Under the pieces are notes generated by a model. The model was not told the origin of the DNA. It was given only the letters and a program-made list of their open reading frames with translations, and did not search any database. From Desulfobacteraceae bacterium (GTDB lineage Bacteria; Desulfobacterota; Desulfobacteria; Desulfobacterales; Desulfosalsimonadaceae): DNA of 36,608 bases. The stretch is taken from positions 1 through 36,608 of the forward strand of contig JAIPEJ010000006.1 of NCBI GenBank assembly GCA_021737225.1, read 5' to 3'. Position numbers and translations under genes: made by a program. Of this stretch, positions 27,644-36,608 are shown piece after piece. Every line of letters starts with the position of its first letter. Within the stretch, counting starts at the first letter, position 1.

Positions 27644-29089
27644 ATGCTGAAAAAACTCGTTGTCACAGTGCTGGCTGTATTACTGGCTGCGTCGCTGTGT
27701 CCGGCCCGCACGATTGAAAACGTGGATCTTCCGGAAACAATGGAGATCGGGGACAAAACGGTCGCGTTAAACGGCGGGGGCGTTCGCACGTCAATGTATC
27801 TGAAGACATACGTGGGCGGGCTCTATGTGCGCGAGGCCAAAACCGGGGCCGATGCCGTGATCAATGCAGACCAACCCATGGCGATCCGGCTCCATATGAT
27901 CGAGGATGTGGGCCAGCAAACCATGAAAACCGCAATTCATAATGGTTTTCGGAGTGCGACCGGCGATAATATCGAGCCGATTGAATCGGAGATTGACACA
28001 TTTATGGAGTGTTTTTCAGACCCCATCAAAAAAGGCGAGGTTTTTGAATTTGCCTATCTGCCGGGTAAGGGGACTGAAATTTACAAGCAGGGCGAACTCC
28101 GATCAACTATAGAAGGCCTTGAGTTTAAAAAAGCCATGTTCGGCATCTGGTTTTCCGATAAGCCGGCGGATAAGAAATTAAAGAAAGGAATGCTGGCCGG
28201 CGACATTCGCGTGTCCCCGGAAAAGCTCGCACCGGAGGGCGAAACCGCCGTGGCAACGGCTGAAAAATCGGCCGAAGAAAAGGCTGTTGCAGAAAAGGCG
28301 GCAGCAGAAAAGAAAGCCAAGGAAAAGGCCGCAGCAGCAAAGGCTGCGGCAGAGAAGGAAGCAGCAGACAAGGCGAAGGCCGCAGAGGAAAAAGCCGTTG
28401 CCGCGGCAGAAAAACAGCCGGATGCCCCGGCTGCAGGATCCGGGGCTGAGGCAAAGGCGGCAGGTGAAACGGCTGCCGCGGCCGGGGCTGCTGCAGGAAA
28501 GGCCGCATCCGGAAAGAAAAAAGACCAGCAGGTTGCTGTAAAAAAGTCTCCCGAGAAAAATCTGCCCGCGTCGGCAACTGTACAGGAAGCAGCCGCGGAA
28601 GAAACGGCTGCCCGGTCAAAGACGGAAAAACCTGAAAAAGAAAAGGCCGGGGAAAAGGCTGAGGAAAAGGCCGCGGCAGCGGCCGAAAAGCAGCCTGCGG
28701 AAAAAGCCGAAAAGCAGGCCGGGAAAAAGGAACAAAAGGTGCCGGGCACCTCGGTTACCCGCGCCCAGGTGGTTGAAGAGGATATCTATTTTGACGTAAA
28801 TGATGCTTCCCTGTCGGATCAGGCCTTGGACCGGCTGGCCCGGAAAAAAGAGTGGCTCAGTGCCAATCCGGATACTTCGGTATACGTGGAGGTATATTGC
28901 GATTCCCGGGGCTCGGAGGATTACAACACCTGGCTGGCGCACAAAAGGGGCCGCAGTGTCAAGACGTACCTGGTCAACAAAGGCGTTGCCCCCGCCCGGA
29001 TCCGCGTCAAGATCCGGGGCGAAGAAAAGTCTTCAGGCGGGGAAAACATGGACAAGAGCCGTCGGGCACATTTCGAGATCAAAGAATAG
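27644..29089 (+). CDS. Chalcone-isomerase-like domain + Ala/Glu/Lys-rich linker + C-terminal OmpA-like domain, secreted
   Basis: Signal peptide MLKKLVVTVLAVLLAASLCPA; CHI-like segment MYLKTYVGGLYV...AIRLHMIEDVGQQTM...FSDPIKKGEVFEFAYLPGKGTEIY...FKKAMFGIWFSDKP; low-complexity AEKAAAEKK linker; OmpA-like FDVNDASLSDQALDRL...YCDSRGSEDYNTWLAHKRGRSVKTYLVNKGV. Confidence 0.87.
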   Translation: MLKKLVVTVLAVLLAASLCPARTIENVDLPETMEIGDKTVALNGGGVRTSMYLKTYVGGLYVREAKTGADAVINADQPMAIRLHMIEDVGQQTMKTAIHNGFRSATGDNIEPIESEIDTFMECFSDPIKKGEVFEFAYLPGKGTEIYKQGELRSTIEGLEFKKAMFGIWFSDKPADKKLKKGMLAGDIRVSPEKLAPEGETAVATAEKSAEEKAVAEKAAAEKKAKEKAAAAKAAAEKEAADKAKAAEEKAVAAAEKQPDAPAAGSGAEAKAAGETAAAAGAAAGKAASGKKKDQQVAVKKSPEKNLPASATVQEAAAEETAARSKTEKPEKEKAGEKAEEKAAAAAEKQPAEKAEKQAGKKEQKVPGTSVTRAQVVEEDIYFDVNDASLSDQALDRLARKKEWLSANPDTSVYVEVYCDSRGSEDYNTWLAHKRGRSVKTYLVNKGVAPARIRVKIRGEEKSSGGENMDKSRRAHFEIKE

Positions 29090-29111
29090 CAGGGCAGGAA
29101 AAGACCAGGAC

Positions 29112-29144
29112 CCGGGCGGGCGGAAAAGCCCGCCCGGATTTTTT
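29112..29144 (+). terminator. Rho-independent terminator
   Basis: CCGGGCGGGC-GGAAAA-GCCCGCCCGG followed by ATTTTTT, downstream of the OmpA-fusion CDS. Confidence 0.92.
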
Positions 29145-29158
29145 GGGGAAAACGGCGG

Positions 29159-30697
29159 CTATACAGACTCGGCCTTGCGCGGCGGGTGGCTTTTGAGATA
29201 TTCCAGCCGGTTTAAGCCGTTGATATAAGCAAACGCGCTGGCAGTGATAATATCCGGGTCCGCCCCGCGGCCCAGCGCGATCACGTCGCTTTCCTTCAGA
29301 CGAACCGAGACCTCGCCCTGGGCGTCGGTGCCGCCTGTAAGGGCGTTTACCGAAAAGCGCATCAGCTGGGATTCGGTTCCCGTGAGCTCCGAAATGGCGT
29401 TGAACACCGCGTCAATCGGACCGTTGCCGCTTCCCGTGCAAAACGTTTCATTGCCGTTGATCACCATCTTCACCGTTGCCGTGGGCATCACAGTGGTGCC
29501 GGCGGTAACGTGCAGGTAGGTCAGCGAATAGATATCCGCGGTCCGCAGCACCCCTTCGTTGACAAGGGCTTCGAGGTCCTCGTCGAGCACGACCTTTTTC
29601 TTGTCCGCCAGTTCCTTGAATTTCTTGAAAACCAGCTTGAGCTCCTCTTCGGAGAGATCATAGCCGATATTCTGGAGGTGCTTGTGCAGCGCGTGCTTTC
29701 CGGAATGCTTGCCCATGACCATTCGGCTCGTTGTCAGGCCGATGGTCTCGGGTTTCATGATTTCATAGGTCATGGGGTTCTGGAGCACGCCGTGCTGGTG
29801 AATTCCCGCTTCGTGAGCAAATGCGTTGGCCCCCACTACCGCCTTGTTGGGCTGCACCATAAGCCCGGTAATCATGCTTACCAGCCGGCTGACACGGTAG
29901 ATGCGCGTGGTCTCGATCCCGGTGGTCACCGGCAGATAAGTGGGCCGGGTGTTTAACGTCATGACCAGCTCTTCCAGCGAAGTGTTGCCGGCCCGCTCAC
30001 CGATTCCGTTGATGGTGACCTCTGCCTGCCGGGCCCCGTTTTCGATTGCCGCCAGTGTATTGGCGGTGGCCAGCCCCAGGTCGTTGTGGCAGTGCACGCT
30101 CAGAATCGCTTTGTCCATATTCGGCGTGTTTTTCCGGACATAGGCCACCAGTTCCCCGAATTCATGGGGAATCGCATAGCCCACCGTGTCCGGGAGATTG
30201 ACGGTTTTGGCTCCGGCGTCAATAACGGCTTCAAATACCCGGCAGAGAAAATCCGGGTCGGTTCGGGAGCCGTCTTCAGCGGAAAATTCGATGTTCCCGG
30301 TCAGGCTGTTGGCATATTTTACCGCGTCAACAGCGCTTTTGACCACCTCCTCCCGGGACATATTGAGCTTGTACTGCATATGAATATCCGAGGTGGCCAG
30401 GAAAATGTGGATTCTCGGGTGGGCTGCATGGCTGATCGCCTTCCAGGCCCGGTCAATGTCGTGCACCGAGGCCCGGGCCAGGGCAACCACTTCAGAGTTG
30501 ACCACCTTCTGGGCCACTTCCGAGACCGCTTCAAAATCGCCTTCAGAGGCAGCGGGAAATCCGGCTTCCAGGGCGTCCACGCCCAGTTTTTCGAGCTGGG
30601 TGGCAATCCGTACCTTTTCGGCCTTGTTCATGCTCGCCCCGGGCGACTGCTCTCCGTCGCGCAGGGTGGTGTCAAATATATATACCTTCTCTTTCAT
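29159..30697 (-). CDS. leuA: 2-isopropylmalate synthase
   Basis: FDTTLRDGEQSPGASMN; LSVHCHNDLGLATANTLAAIENGARQAEVTINGIGERAGN; C-terminal regulatory domain. aggagt Shine-Dalgarno upstream. Confidence 0.95.
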   Translation of the reverse strand: MKEKVYIFDTTLRDGEQSPGASMNKAEKVRIATQLEKLGVDALEAGFPAASEGDFEAVSEVAQKVVNSEVVALARASVHDIDRAWKAISHAAHPRIHIFLATSDIHMQYKLNMSREEVVKSAVDAVKYANSLTGNIEFSAEDGSRTDPDFLCRVFEAVIDAGAKTVNLPDTVGYAIPHEFGELVAYVRKNTPNMDKAILSVHCHNDLGLATANTLAAIENGARQAEVTINGIGERAGNTSLEELVMTLNTRPTYLPVTTGIETTRIYRVSRLVSMITGLMVQPNKAVVGANAFAHEAGIHQHGVLQNPMTYEIMKPETIGLTTSRMVMGKHSGKHALHKHLQNIGYDLSEEELKLVFKKFKELADKKKVVLDEDLEALVNEGVLRTADIYSLTYLHVTAGTTVMPTATVKMVINGNETFCTGSGNGPIDAVFNAISELTGTESQLMRFSVNALTGGTDAQGEVSVRLKESDVIALGRGADPDIITASAFAYINGLNRLEYLKSHPPRKAESV

Positions 30698-30785
30698 ACG
30701 GGTACTCCTGGGTCGATATCATCCGTTAAAATGCGTTTTCCCGGGTTCACTTCATGCGCTTTGCGGTTTGAAATCAGCATGTGCG

Positions 30786-32393
30786 CTATTGCTGCGTCTG
30801 CCCGTTGCCGTTGGTGACCTTTGCCAGCTTGTACTGGAAGCTGTCTGCCAGGGCCTGCCAACTGGCCTCGATAATGTCTTCCGAGACCCCGATGGTGCTC
30901 CAGATGGCCTCTTCATCCCGGGATTCAATGAGCACCCGGACCTTGGATCCTGTGCCATCGCGGCCGTCAAGTACCCGGACCTTGAAGTCCACCAGGTGTA
31001 CGGGATCGAGCACGTTGCGATAGACGTTGTTCAGCGCTTTGCGAAGGGAATTGTCCAGCGCGCTGACCGGTCCGTGGCCTTCGGCTGCCGTGATTTCCTC
31101 GATTCCGTCCACGTTGATCTTTATCAGGGCATTGGAATAGCAGGGCCGGTCTTTTTCCTTTTCTACGGTCACCCGGAAGGACTCGAGGTCAAAGCACGGT
31201 TTGAACTGATCTGTGAGTTTTTCCATCAGAATGCGCAGAGAGCCGTCTGCCACGTCATACTGGTATCCCTCCTGTTCCAGGCGTTTGACCGTGTTGACGA
31301 TCTCGGCATAGTCATATCCGTTTTCATCGACCGGAAATCCGAGTTCCCGGGCCTTGTACTTGATATTGCCCTTGCCTGCCATGTCAGAGATCAGCACCCG
31401 GCGTTTGTTGCCCACCAGTTCAGGGTCAATGTGCTCGTAGGAACGGGATTCCTTCATAATGGCATCCACGTGCAGGCCGCCTTTGTGGGTAAAGGCGCTT
31501 TTGCCCACAAATGGCCGGCTGTTAACCGGCGTCATATTTGCCGTCTCGCTGACAAACAGGGAAACTTTCTGCAGCTTAGCCAGGTTTTCATCAGAGACGC
31601 ACGGATGCCCCATCTTCAGTTTGAGAATCGGGATGATCGAGGTCAGGTCCGCATTGCCGCATCTTTCTCCGTACCCGTTGATGGTGCCCTGCACGATCGT
31701 GGCCCCGGCGCGCACTGCCGTGATGCTGTTTGCCACGGCCAGGTTGGAATCGTTGTGGGTATGGATCCCGATGTGCACCGGCCTGTCGGCGGTCTTTTCT
31801 ATCACCGCGCGGACATCACCGATAATCTCCTCGATTTCGTGGGGCAGGGCACCGCCGTTGGTGTCGCAGAGCACCACGGCATCGGCGCCGCCCTTTACCG
31901 CGGCCTCAATGGTCTGGGCCGCGTATTCGGGGTTTTCCTTGTAGCCGTCAAAGAAATGCTCGGCATCATAGTGGACCTCGATTCCGTTGTCCTTCAGGTA
32001 GGCCACGGAATTGCGAATCATTTCGAGGTTGGCCTCCATGGGAACGCCAAGGATTTTGGTTACATGCAGATCCCAGCTTTTGCCGACAATCGTGCCCACC
32101 TGCGCCGAGCTTTCAAGGATGGCCTTGAGATGGACGTCGTCTTTGGGTGCCACGCCGTGCTTGTGCGTGGATCCGAAGGCCGCCATCCGGGCATGCTCAA
32201 AAGGCTCTTTTGCGGCCATCTGAAAGAATTCCCAATCCTTGGCCGAAGCCCCGGGCCATCCGCCCTCGATATAGTGGATGCCCAATTCATCCAGCTTTCT
32301 GGCAATCTTGAGCTTGTCCTGGGCCGTGAAATTGATCTTTTCGCCCTGGGTGCCGTCTCTTAATGTGGTGTCGTAGAGCAGTATGGATTCCAT
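30786..32393 (-). CDS. cimA: Citramalate synthase
   Basis: YDTTLRDGTQGEKINFTAQDKLKIARKLDELGIHYIEGGWPGASAKDWEFF; IGIHTHNDSNLAVANSITAVRAGA..GTINGYGERCGNADL. ORF opens at 32459; start set at 32393. Confidence 0.93.
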   Translation of the reverse strand: MESILLYDTTLRDGTQGEKINFTAQDKLKIARKLDELGIHYIEGGWPGASAKDWEFFQMAAKEPFEHARMAAFGSTHKHGVAPKDDVHLKAILESSAQVGTIVGKSWDLHVTKILGVPMEANLEMIRNSVAYLKDNGIEVHYDAEHFFDGYKENPEYAAQTIEAAVKGGADAVVLCDTNGGALPHEIEEIIGDVRAVIEKTADRPVHIGIHTHNDSNLAVANSITAVRAGATIVQGTINGYGERCGNADLTSIIPILKLKMGHPCVSDENLAKLQKVSLFVSETANMTPVNSRPFVGKSAFTHKGGLHVDAIMKESRSYEHIDPELVGNKRRVLISDMAGKGNIKYKARELGFPVDENGYDYAEIVNTVKRLEQEGYQYDVADGSLRILMEKLTDQFKPCFDLESFRVTVEKEKDRPCYSNALIKINVDGIEEITAAEGHGPVSALDNSLRKALNNVYRNVLDPVHLVDFKVRVLDGRDGTGSKVRVLIESRDEEAIWSTIGVSEDIIEASWQALADSFQYKLAKVTNGNGQTQQ

Positions 32394-32458
32394 GGGAACC
32401 TTCTTTTCTTCTGCTGAGGGTTTCGGGGAAATCACCGTTTTCCCGGTTACTTTTGTCA

Positions 32459-32543
32459 ACCACGAAGCGCACGAAGCGCACGAAGAATAAACTCATGAAT
32501 ACAGCAATGAAATTCTTCGTTAACTTCGTGTGCTTCGTGGTGA
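32459..32543. repeat. CCACGAAG..CTTCGTGG intergenic palindromic repeat, copy D
   Basis: accacgaagcgcacgaagcgcacgaag ... ttcttcgttaacttcgtgtgcttcgtggtg, between ilvC and cimA. Confidence 0.85.
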
Positions 32544-32566
32544 TTCATTTTTAAAATCCGGTGAAG

Positions 32567-33622
32567 CTATTTCTTGCCGCGGCGCTCCGGGCGCAGCGAA
32601 CGGACCGTGGCACCGGTGGTCCACATCTCGGAGTTCTTGATGACATCGAGTTCCCGGGTCAGCTTTTCACGGTAATCCGGGGTGCTGTTGGCCTCCAGTA
32701 CCCGTTGGGTCTCTTTTCCGGAGGCAACGCTCTGGTACAGCTCTTCAAACAGCGGTTCCACCTGGTCCCGGAACCTGGGTGCCCAGTCCAGGGCGCCGCG
32801 TTGAGCCGTGGTGCTGCAGTTGGAAAACATCCAGTCCATGCCGTTTTCATCCACCAGCCGGATCAGGCTCTGGGTGAGCTCCTCAACGGTCTCGTTAAAG
32901 GCCTCGCTGGGGCTGTGGCCGTGCTTGCGCAGTGTGTTGTACTGGGCTTCCATGACCCCGGCCAGGCATCCCATGAGCACGCCGCGCTCGCCGGTAAGAT
33001 CGCTGAAGACCTCTTTTTCAAAAGTCGTTGGAAACAGGTATCCCGACCCCACGGCAATGCCCAGGGCCAGCGTCCGCTGCCTTGCGCGGCCGGTGTAATC
33101 CTGGTGGATGGCAAAGCTGGAATTAATCCCGCGGCCTTCCAGGAAGTTTTTCCGCACGCTGGTGCCCGAGCCCTTGGGGGCGACCAGGATCACGTCCGTG
33201 AATTCCGGCGGGATTACCTTGGTCTGATCCTTGTACACAATGGAAAATCCGTGGGAGAAATAAAGGGCGTCGCCTTCGTTTAAGCACTCCTTGATCTGCG
33301 GCCACGTGGCGACCTGGCCGGCATCGGACATCAGTTCCAGGATAATGGTGCCGCGTTTGGCCGCCTCTTCTAAGGGGAAAAGGGTTTCACCGGGCACAAA
33401 GCCGTCGGAAACCGCTTTTTGCCAGTATTCATCGCCTTCTAGCTGGCCCACGATGACCGAAAGGCCGTTTTCCTTGAGATTCAGCGCCTGGGCGGGCCCC
33501 TGCACCCCGTAGCCGAGCACCACGATGGTTTCGTCCTTCAAGACTTCCCGGGCCTTTTCCATGGTAAATTCATCTGATGTTATAACCTCTTCCTCTACAC
33601 CGCCAAAATTCAGCTTTGCCAT
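32567..33622 (-). CDS. ilvC: Ketol-acid reductoisomerase
   Basis: VLGYGVQGPAQALNLKENGLSVIVG; LVAPKGSGTSVRKNFLEGRGINSSFAIHQDYTGRA; DLTGERGVLMGCLAGVMEAQYNTL. Confidence 0.95.
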   Translation of the reverse strand: MAKLNFGGVEEEVITSDEFTMEKAREVLKDETIVVLGYGVQGPAQALNLKENGLSVIVGQLEGDEYWQKAVSDGFVPGETLFPLEEAAKRGTIILELMSDAGQVATWPQIKECLNEGDALYFSHGFSIVYKDQTKVIPPEFTDVILVAPKGSGTSVRKNFLEGRGINSSFAIHQDYTGRARQRTLALGIAVGSGYLFPTTFEKEVFSDLTGERGVLMGCLAGVMEAQYNTLRKHGHSPSEAFNETVEELTQSLIRLVDENGMDWMFSNCSTTAQRGALDWAPRFRDQVEPLFEELYQSVASGKETQRVLEANSTPDYREKLTRELDVIKNSEMWTTGATVRSLRPERRGKK

Positions 33623-33713
33623 TTTACATTCCTCCCTTGTATTCAGTTGTTGAAATTTTGTCCTCTGGGCTGGCCATGGGGAATTCGGCCAAGCCCTTGA
33701 TATCCTTCAGCCA

Positions 33714-33772
33714 TAAATCCGAAGCACGAAATTCGAAACGATTCCGAATGATACAAATTCAAATGTTCGTTA
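33714..33772. repeat. Dispersed AAATCCGAA-type intergenic repeat
   Basis: ataaatccgaagcacgaaattcgaaacgattccgaatgatacaaattcaaatg; related to 36090-36150 and, inverted, to 36205-36232. Confidence 0.6.
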
Positions 33773-34267
33773 TTATTTGTTTTCCCGGGGCAGGGCCACG
33801 CCGCCGGTGCGTGCGATTTCCCGGATGCCGAAAGGCTTGAACAGGTTCAGAACCGCGTTGATTTTCTCCGTGTCCCCCTCGACCTTGACGGTAAAATGTT
33901 CAACCCCCACGTCCACCACCTGGCCGCGGAAAATATCGGATATCCGGAGGATTTCCGCCCGGTGCTCGGATCTGGCGTTTACCTTGATCAGGGCCATTTC
34001 CCGCTGTACGTATTTCGTGCCTGTCAGGTCGCTGACCTTGATGACGTTGATGAGTTTGTTGAGCTGTTTGTTGATCTGCTCGATAATCATCGGGCTGCCC
34101 TTGGTGACCATCGTAATGCGGGATATGGACGGATCCACGGTTTCAGCCACGCTCAGGCTTTCAATGTTATATCCCCGTCCGGAAAACAAGCCGGTAATCC
34201 GGGAGAGCACCCCTGGTTCGTTGTCCACGAGAATGGAGAGCAAATGTCTTTTTTCGGTCATGGTCAA
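33773..34267 (-). CDS. ilvN: Acetolactate synthase small subunit
   Basis: [49 protein letters not shown]-terminal [13 protein letters not shown]. Confidence 0.94.
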   Translation of the reverse strand: MTMTEKRHLLSILVDNEPGVLSRITGLFSGRGYNIESLSVAETVDPSISRITMVTKGSPMIIEQINKQLNKLINVIKVSDLTGTKYVQREMALIKVNARSEHRAEILRISDIFRGQVVDVGVEHFTVKVEGDTEKINAVLNLFKPFGIREIARTGGVALPRENK

Positions 34268-34307
34268 ATCCTTTTCAACCCGCGTTCACTGTTTCAGGCA
34301 AGCTGTT

Positions 34308-35996
34308 TTAAACCAGCAGCATCTTCTTGATGGGCGCCCCTGCGGGCACCATGGGGTAGACGCTTTCCTCGGGCTCCACGATAAAGTCCATGATCACCGG
34401 GCCCTCGCACTTGATTCCCTCGGCGAGCACCGCGGAAACTTCCTCGGGCTTGGAAGCGCGCAGGCCGGTGGCGCCGTAGGCCTCTGCAAGCTTGACAAAA
34501 TCGGGTGTATGGACAAACTTGGTCGAGGAATATCGGCGCTCGTAAAACAGTTCCTGCCACTGGCGCACCATCCCCAGAAACCCGTTGTTTAAGATCACCA
34601 CCTTGACCGGCAGCTTGTACTGCACCGCAGTGGCCAGTTCCTGAATGTTCATCTGGATGCTGCCGTCGCCCGCGATATCCACCACCAGAACGCCGGGCGC
34701 GCCCGCCTGGGCGCCGATGGCCGCCGGCAGGCCGAATCCCATGGCCCCCAGGCCGCCGGAGGTGATGAAGTGCCCCGGCTCCTTTAAGTGATAGTACTGG
34801 GCCGCCCACATCTGGTTCTGCCCGACCTCGGTGGCAATGATCGCATCGCCCTTTGTGAGATCGTAAAGGGTCTCGATCACGTATTGCGGCTTGATTACGT
34901 CCCCCTGCTTATAGGCCAGCGGGGTTGTCTCTTTCCATTGCTCGATCTGATCCAGCCAGGATTTGCGTTGATCTTCCACCCCGCTGAGATCTTCCTTGTC
35001 CAGAAGGCTGTTTAACTGGGAAAGCGAGATTTTGCAGTCCCCAACCACCGGCACGTGTACCGGGATGTTTTTCTGGATGGAGGTCGGATCAATGTCGATC
35101 TGCACGATCTTGGCATGCGGGGCGAACTCGTCGACTTTGCCGGTGACCCGGTCGTCAAAGCGCACGCCCGCGGAAATGAGCAGGTCGCATTCGGACACGG
35201 CCATGTTGGCCCGGAAGGTGCCGTGCATGCCGAGCATGCCGAGCCACAGCGAATCCGTGCCCGGAAATCCGCCAAGGCCCATCAGCGAACTGGTCACCGG
35301 GATCTGTGCCTTGCGGGCCAGCTCGGTCAATTCATGGTGCCCATGAGACAGGCTTACCCCGCCGCCGGAGAAGATCACCGGTTTTTTCGCCTTTTGGATC
35401 AGGTCCACCACCTTGTTCAACTGCTTGATGTTGGGCTTGTAGGTGGGATTGTAGGACTTGAGCCTGACCTCGCCGGGCACCTTGAACTGCGCGGTTGCAT
35501 TGATCACATCCTTTGGCAGGTCCACCAGCACCGGTCCGGGCCGGCCCGAGCGGGCGATATGGAATGCCTCCTTGATGGTCCGGGCCAGTTGCCGCACGTC
35601 CTTGACCAGATAATTGTGTTTGGTGCAGGGACGGGTAATGCCAACGATATCGACTTCCTGGAACGCATCGTTTCCGATCAGCGCGGTGGGCACCTGCCCG
35701 GTAAAAATCACCACCGGAATCGAGTCCATGTAGGCCGAGGCAATCCCGGTGACAGTGTTGGTGGCGCCCGGCCCCGAGGTCACCAGGCACACGCCCACTT
35801 TGCCGCTGGCACGGGCATAGCCGTCTGCGGCATGGATGGCCCCTTGTTCGTGACGTACCAGGATGTGATTGATATCCCCGGCTTCCATGAGTGCATCGTA
35901 AATGTCGATCACCGCTCCGCCCGGATAGCCGAAGACCGTGTCAACGCCTTCCTCCTGCAGCATCTTCAACAGAATATGTGCACCTTTGAGCTCCAT
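34308..35996 (-). CDS. ilvB: Acetolactate synthase large subunit (biosynthetic)
   Basis: TPP enzyme: [77 protein letters not shown]. Confidence 0.95.
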   Translation of the reverse strand: MELKGAHILLKMLQEEGVDTVFGYPGGAVIDIYDALMEAGDINHILVRHEQGAIHAADGYARASGKVGVCLVTSGPGATNTVTGIASAYMDSIPVVIFTGQVPTALIGNDAFQEVDIVGITRPCTKHNYLVKDVRQLARTIKEAFHIARSGRPGPVLVDLPKDVINATAQFKVPGEVRLKSYNPTYKPNIKQLNKVVDLIQKAKKPVIFSGGGVSLSHGHHELTELARKAQIPVTSSLMGLGGFPGTDSLWLGMLGMHGTFRANMAVSECDLLISAGVRFDDRVTGKVDEFAPHAKIVQIDIDPTSIQKNIPVHVPVVGDCKISLSQLNSLLDKEDLSGVEDQRKSWLDQIEQWKETTPLAYKQGDVIKPQYVIETLYDLTKGDAIIATEVGQNQMWAAQYYHLKEPGHFITSGGLGAMGFGLPAAIGAQAGAPGVLVVDIAGDGSIQMNIQELATAVQYKLPVKVVILNNGFLGMVRQWQELFYERRYSSTKFVHTPDFVKLAEAYGATGLRASKPEEVSAVLAEGIKCEGPVIMDFIVEPEESVYPMVPAGAPIKKMLLV

Positions 35997-36089
35997 TGTC
36001 CTTCCTCGCTGTCTTTAGTCGGTTTTCAAAAACCTCCGGCCGTATACCCGCTAATATGATTTTTGCGGATTCACGGAAAATATTGCACT

Positions 36090-36232
36090 CACAAATCCGA
36101 AATCCGAAATCCGAATATCGAAACTCGAAACAAATTCGACATTCAAATTTTCCAAACATTGGCTCCTGAGTTTGTATATGTTTGTGTCAATTGATATTGT
36201 TTAGAATTTCGGATTTCGTGCTTTGGATTTAT
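36090..36232. repeat. AAATCCGAA-type repeats with inverted arms
   Basis: caaatccgaaatccgaaatccgaatatcgaaactcgaaacaaattcgacattcaaat ... tagaatttcggatttcgtgctttggattta. Confidence 0.65.
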
Positions 36233-36608
36233 CCCTTTAGTACTGCTCCCTTGTCCGCCGAAGTCACCTGTCTGGCATATCGGGCCATGTAGCCCCTGGT
36301 GATTTTCGGCGCAGGTGCCTGCCACCCGGAGAACCGCTTTTCGATTTCCGCGTTTTCCAGTTTCAGTGTAATGGTTTTGCCGGGGATGTCTATGGCAATG
36401 GGGTCGCCTTCCTCGACGATCGCCAGCGGACCTTTCTGCATGGCCTCCGGGGATATGTGCCCGATGGCCGCGCCGCGGGTTCCGCCGGAAAACCGGCCGT
36501 CCGTGATCAGTGCTACGTCTCCGTCCAGGCCCATTCCGGCAATGGCCGAGGTGGGGGCAAGCATCTCCCGCATGCCCGGTCCGCCCATGGGACCCTCGTA
36601 GCGGATCA
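36229..36608 (-). CDS. ilvD: Dihydroxy-acid dehydratase, C-terminal part (gene truncated by window edge)
   Basis: [55 protein letters not shown]; frame open through the window end. Confidence 0.95.
   Translation of the reverse strand, partial: IRYEGPMGGPGMREMLAPTSAIAGMGLDGDVALITDGRFSGGTRGAAIGHISPEAMQKGPLAIVEEGDPIAIDIPGKTITLKLENAEIEKRFSGWQAPAPKITRGYMARYARQVTSADKGAVLKG

Noticed and set aside
28081-28749. Ala/Ser/Phe-rich minus-strand ORF
   Set aside because: Reverse complement of the AEK-rich linker; low-complexity artefact.
30393-32363. 656-aa plus-strand ORF
   Set aside because: Antisense shadow of leuA/cimA in GC-rich DNA; no recognisable domain, and the opposite strand encodes clear enzymes.

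Overview
The window looks like a chromosomal segment from a Desulfobacterota-like (sulfate-reducer-type) genome. This is inferred from gene content only. I find about 24 intact or near-intact protein-coding genes. In order they are: a PAS/sigma54 regulator; a thiolase and fused acyl-CoA mutase IcmF; a YidD-like lipoprotein; a Zn/Mn-type ABC uptake system; sucrose-phosphate synthase and a PfkB kinase; a CadC/ArsR-like regulator and a Cd/Zn P-type ATPase; a 67-aa coiled-coil protein; PtsP; a MtnX-like phosphatase; a DUF362/ferredoxin protein; phosphoglucomutase; two methyltransferases and a GT4 glycosyltransferase; PyrD; a chalcone-isomerase-like/OmpA fusion; and a reverse-strand branched-chain amino-acid cluster (ilvD-ilvB-ilvN-ilvC-cimA-leuA). 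No rRNA, tRNA, CRISPR array, transposase or obvious defence system was recognised. The most unusual content lies outside the genes. (1) A ~150-bp nested-palindrome element occurs in two ~98% identical inverted copies 16.7 kb apart, with a ~35-bp minimal version beside one of them. (2) An 82-bp palindrome occurs as two direct copies bracketing the metal-transport/sucrose genes. (3) A four-copy family of CCACGAAG..CTTCGTGG intergenic palindromes is present. (4) There are two gene remnants: an aldehyde dehydrogenase with its catalytic core deleted, and an S23-type four-helix-bundle gene. The most unusual protein is the CHI-like + Ala/Glu/Lys linker + OmpA fusion. I do not see convincing evidence of a wholly new multi-gene system.
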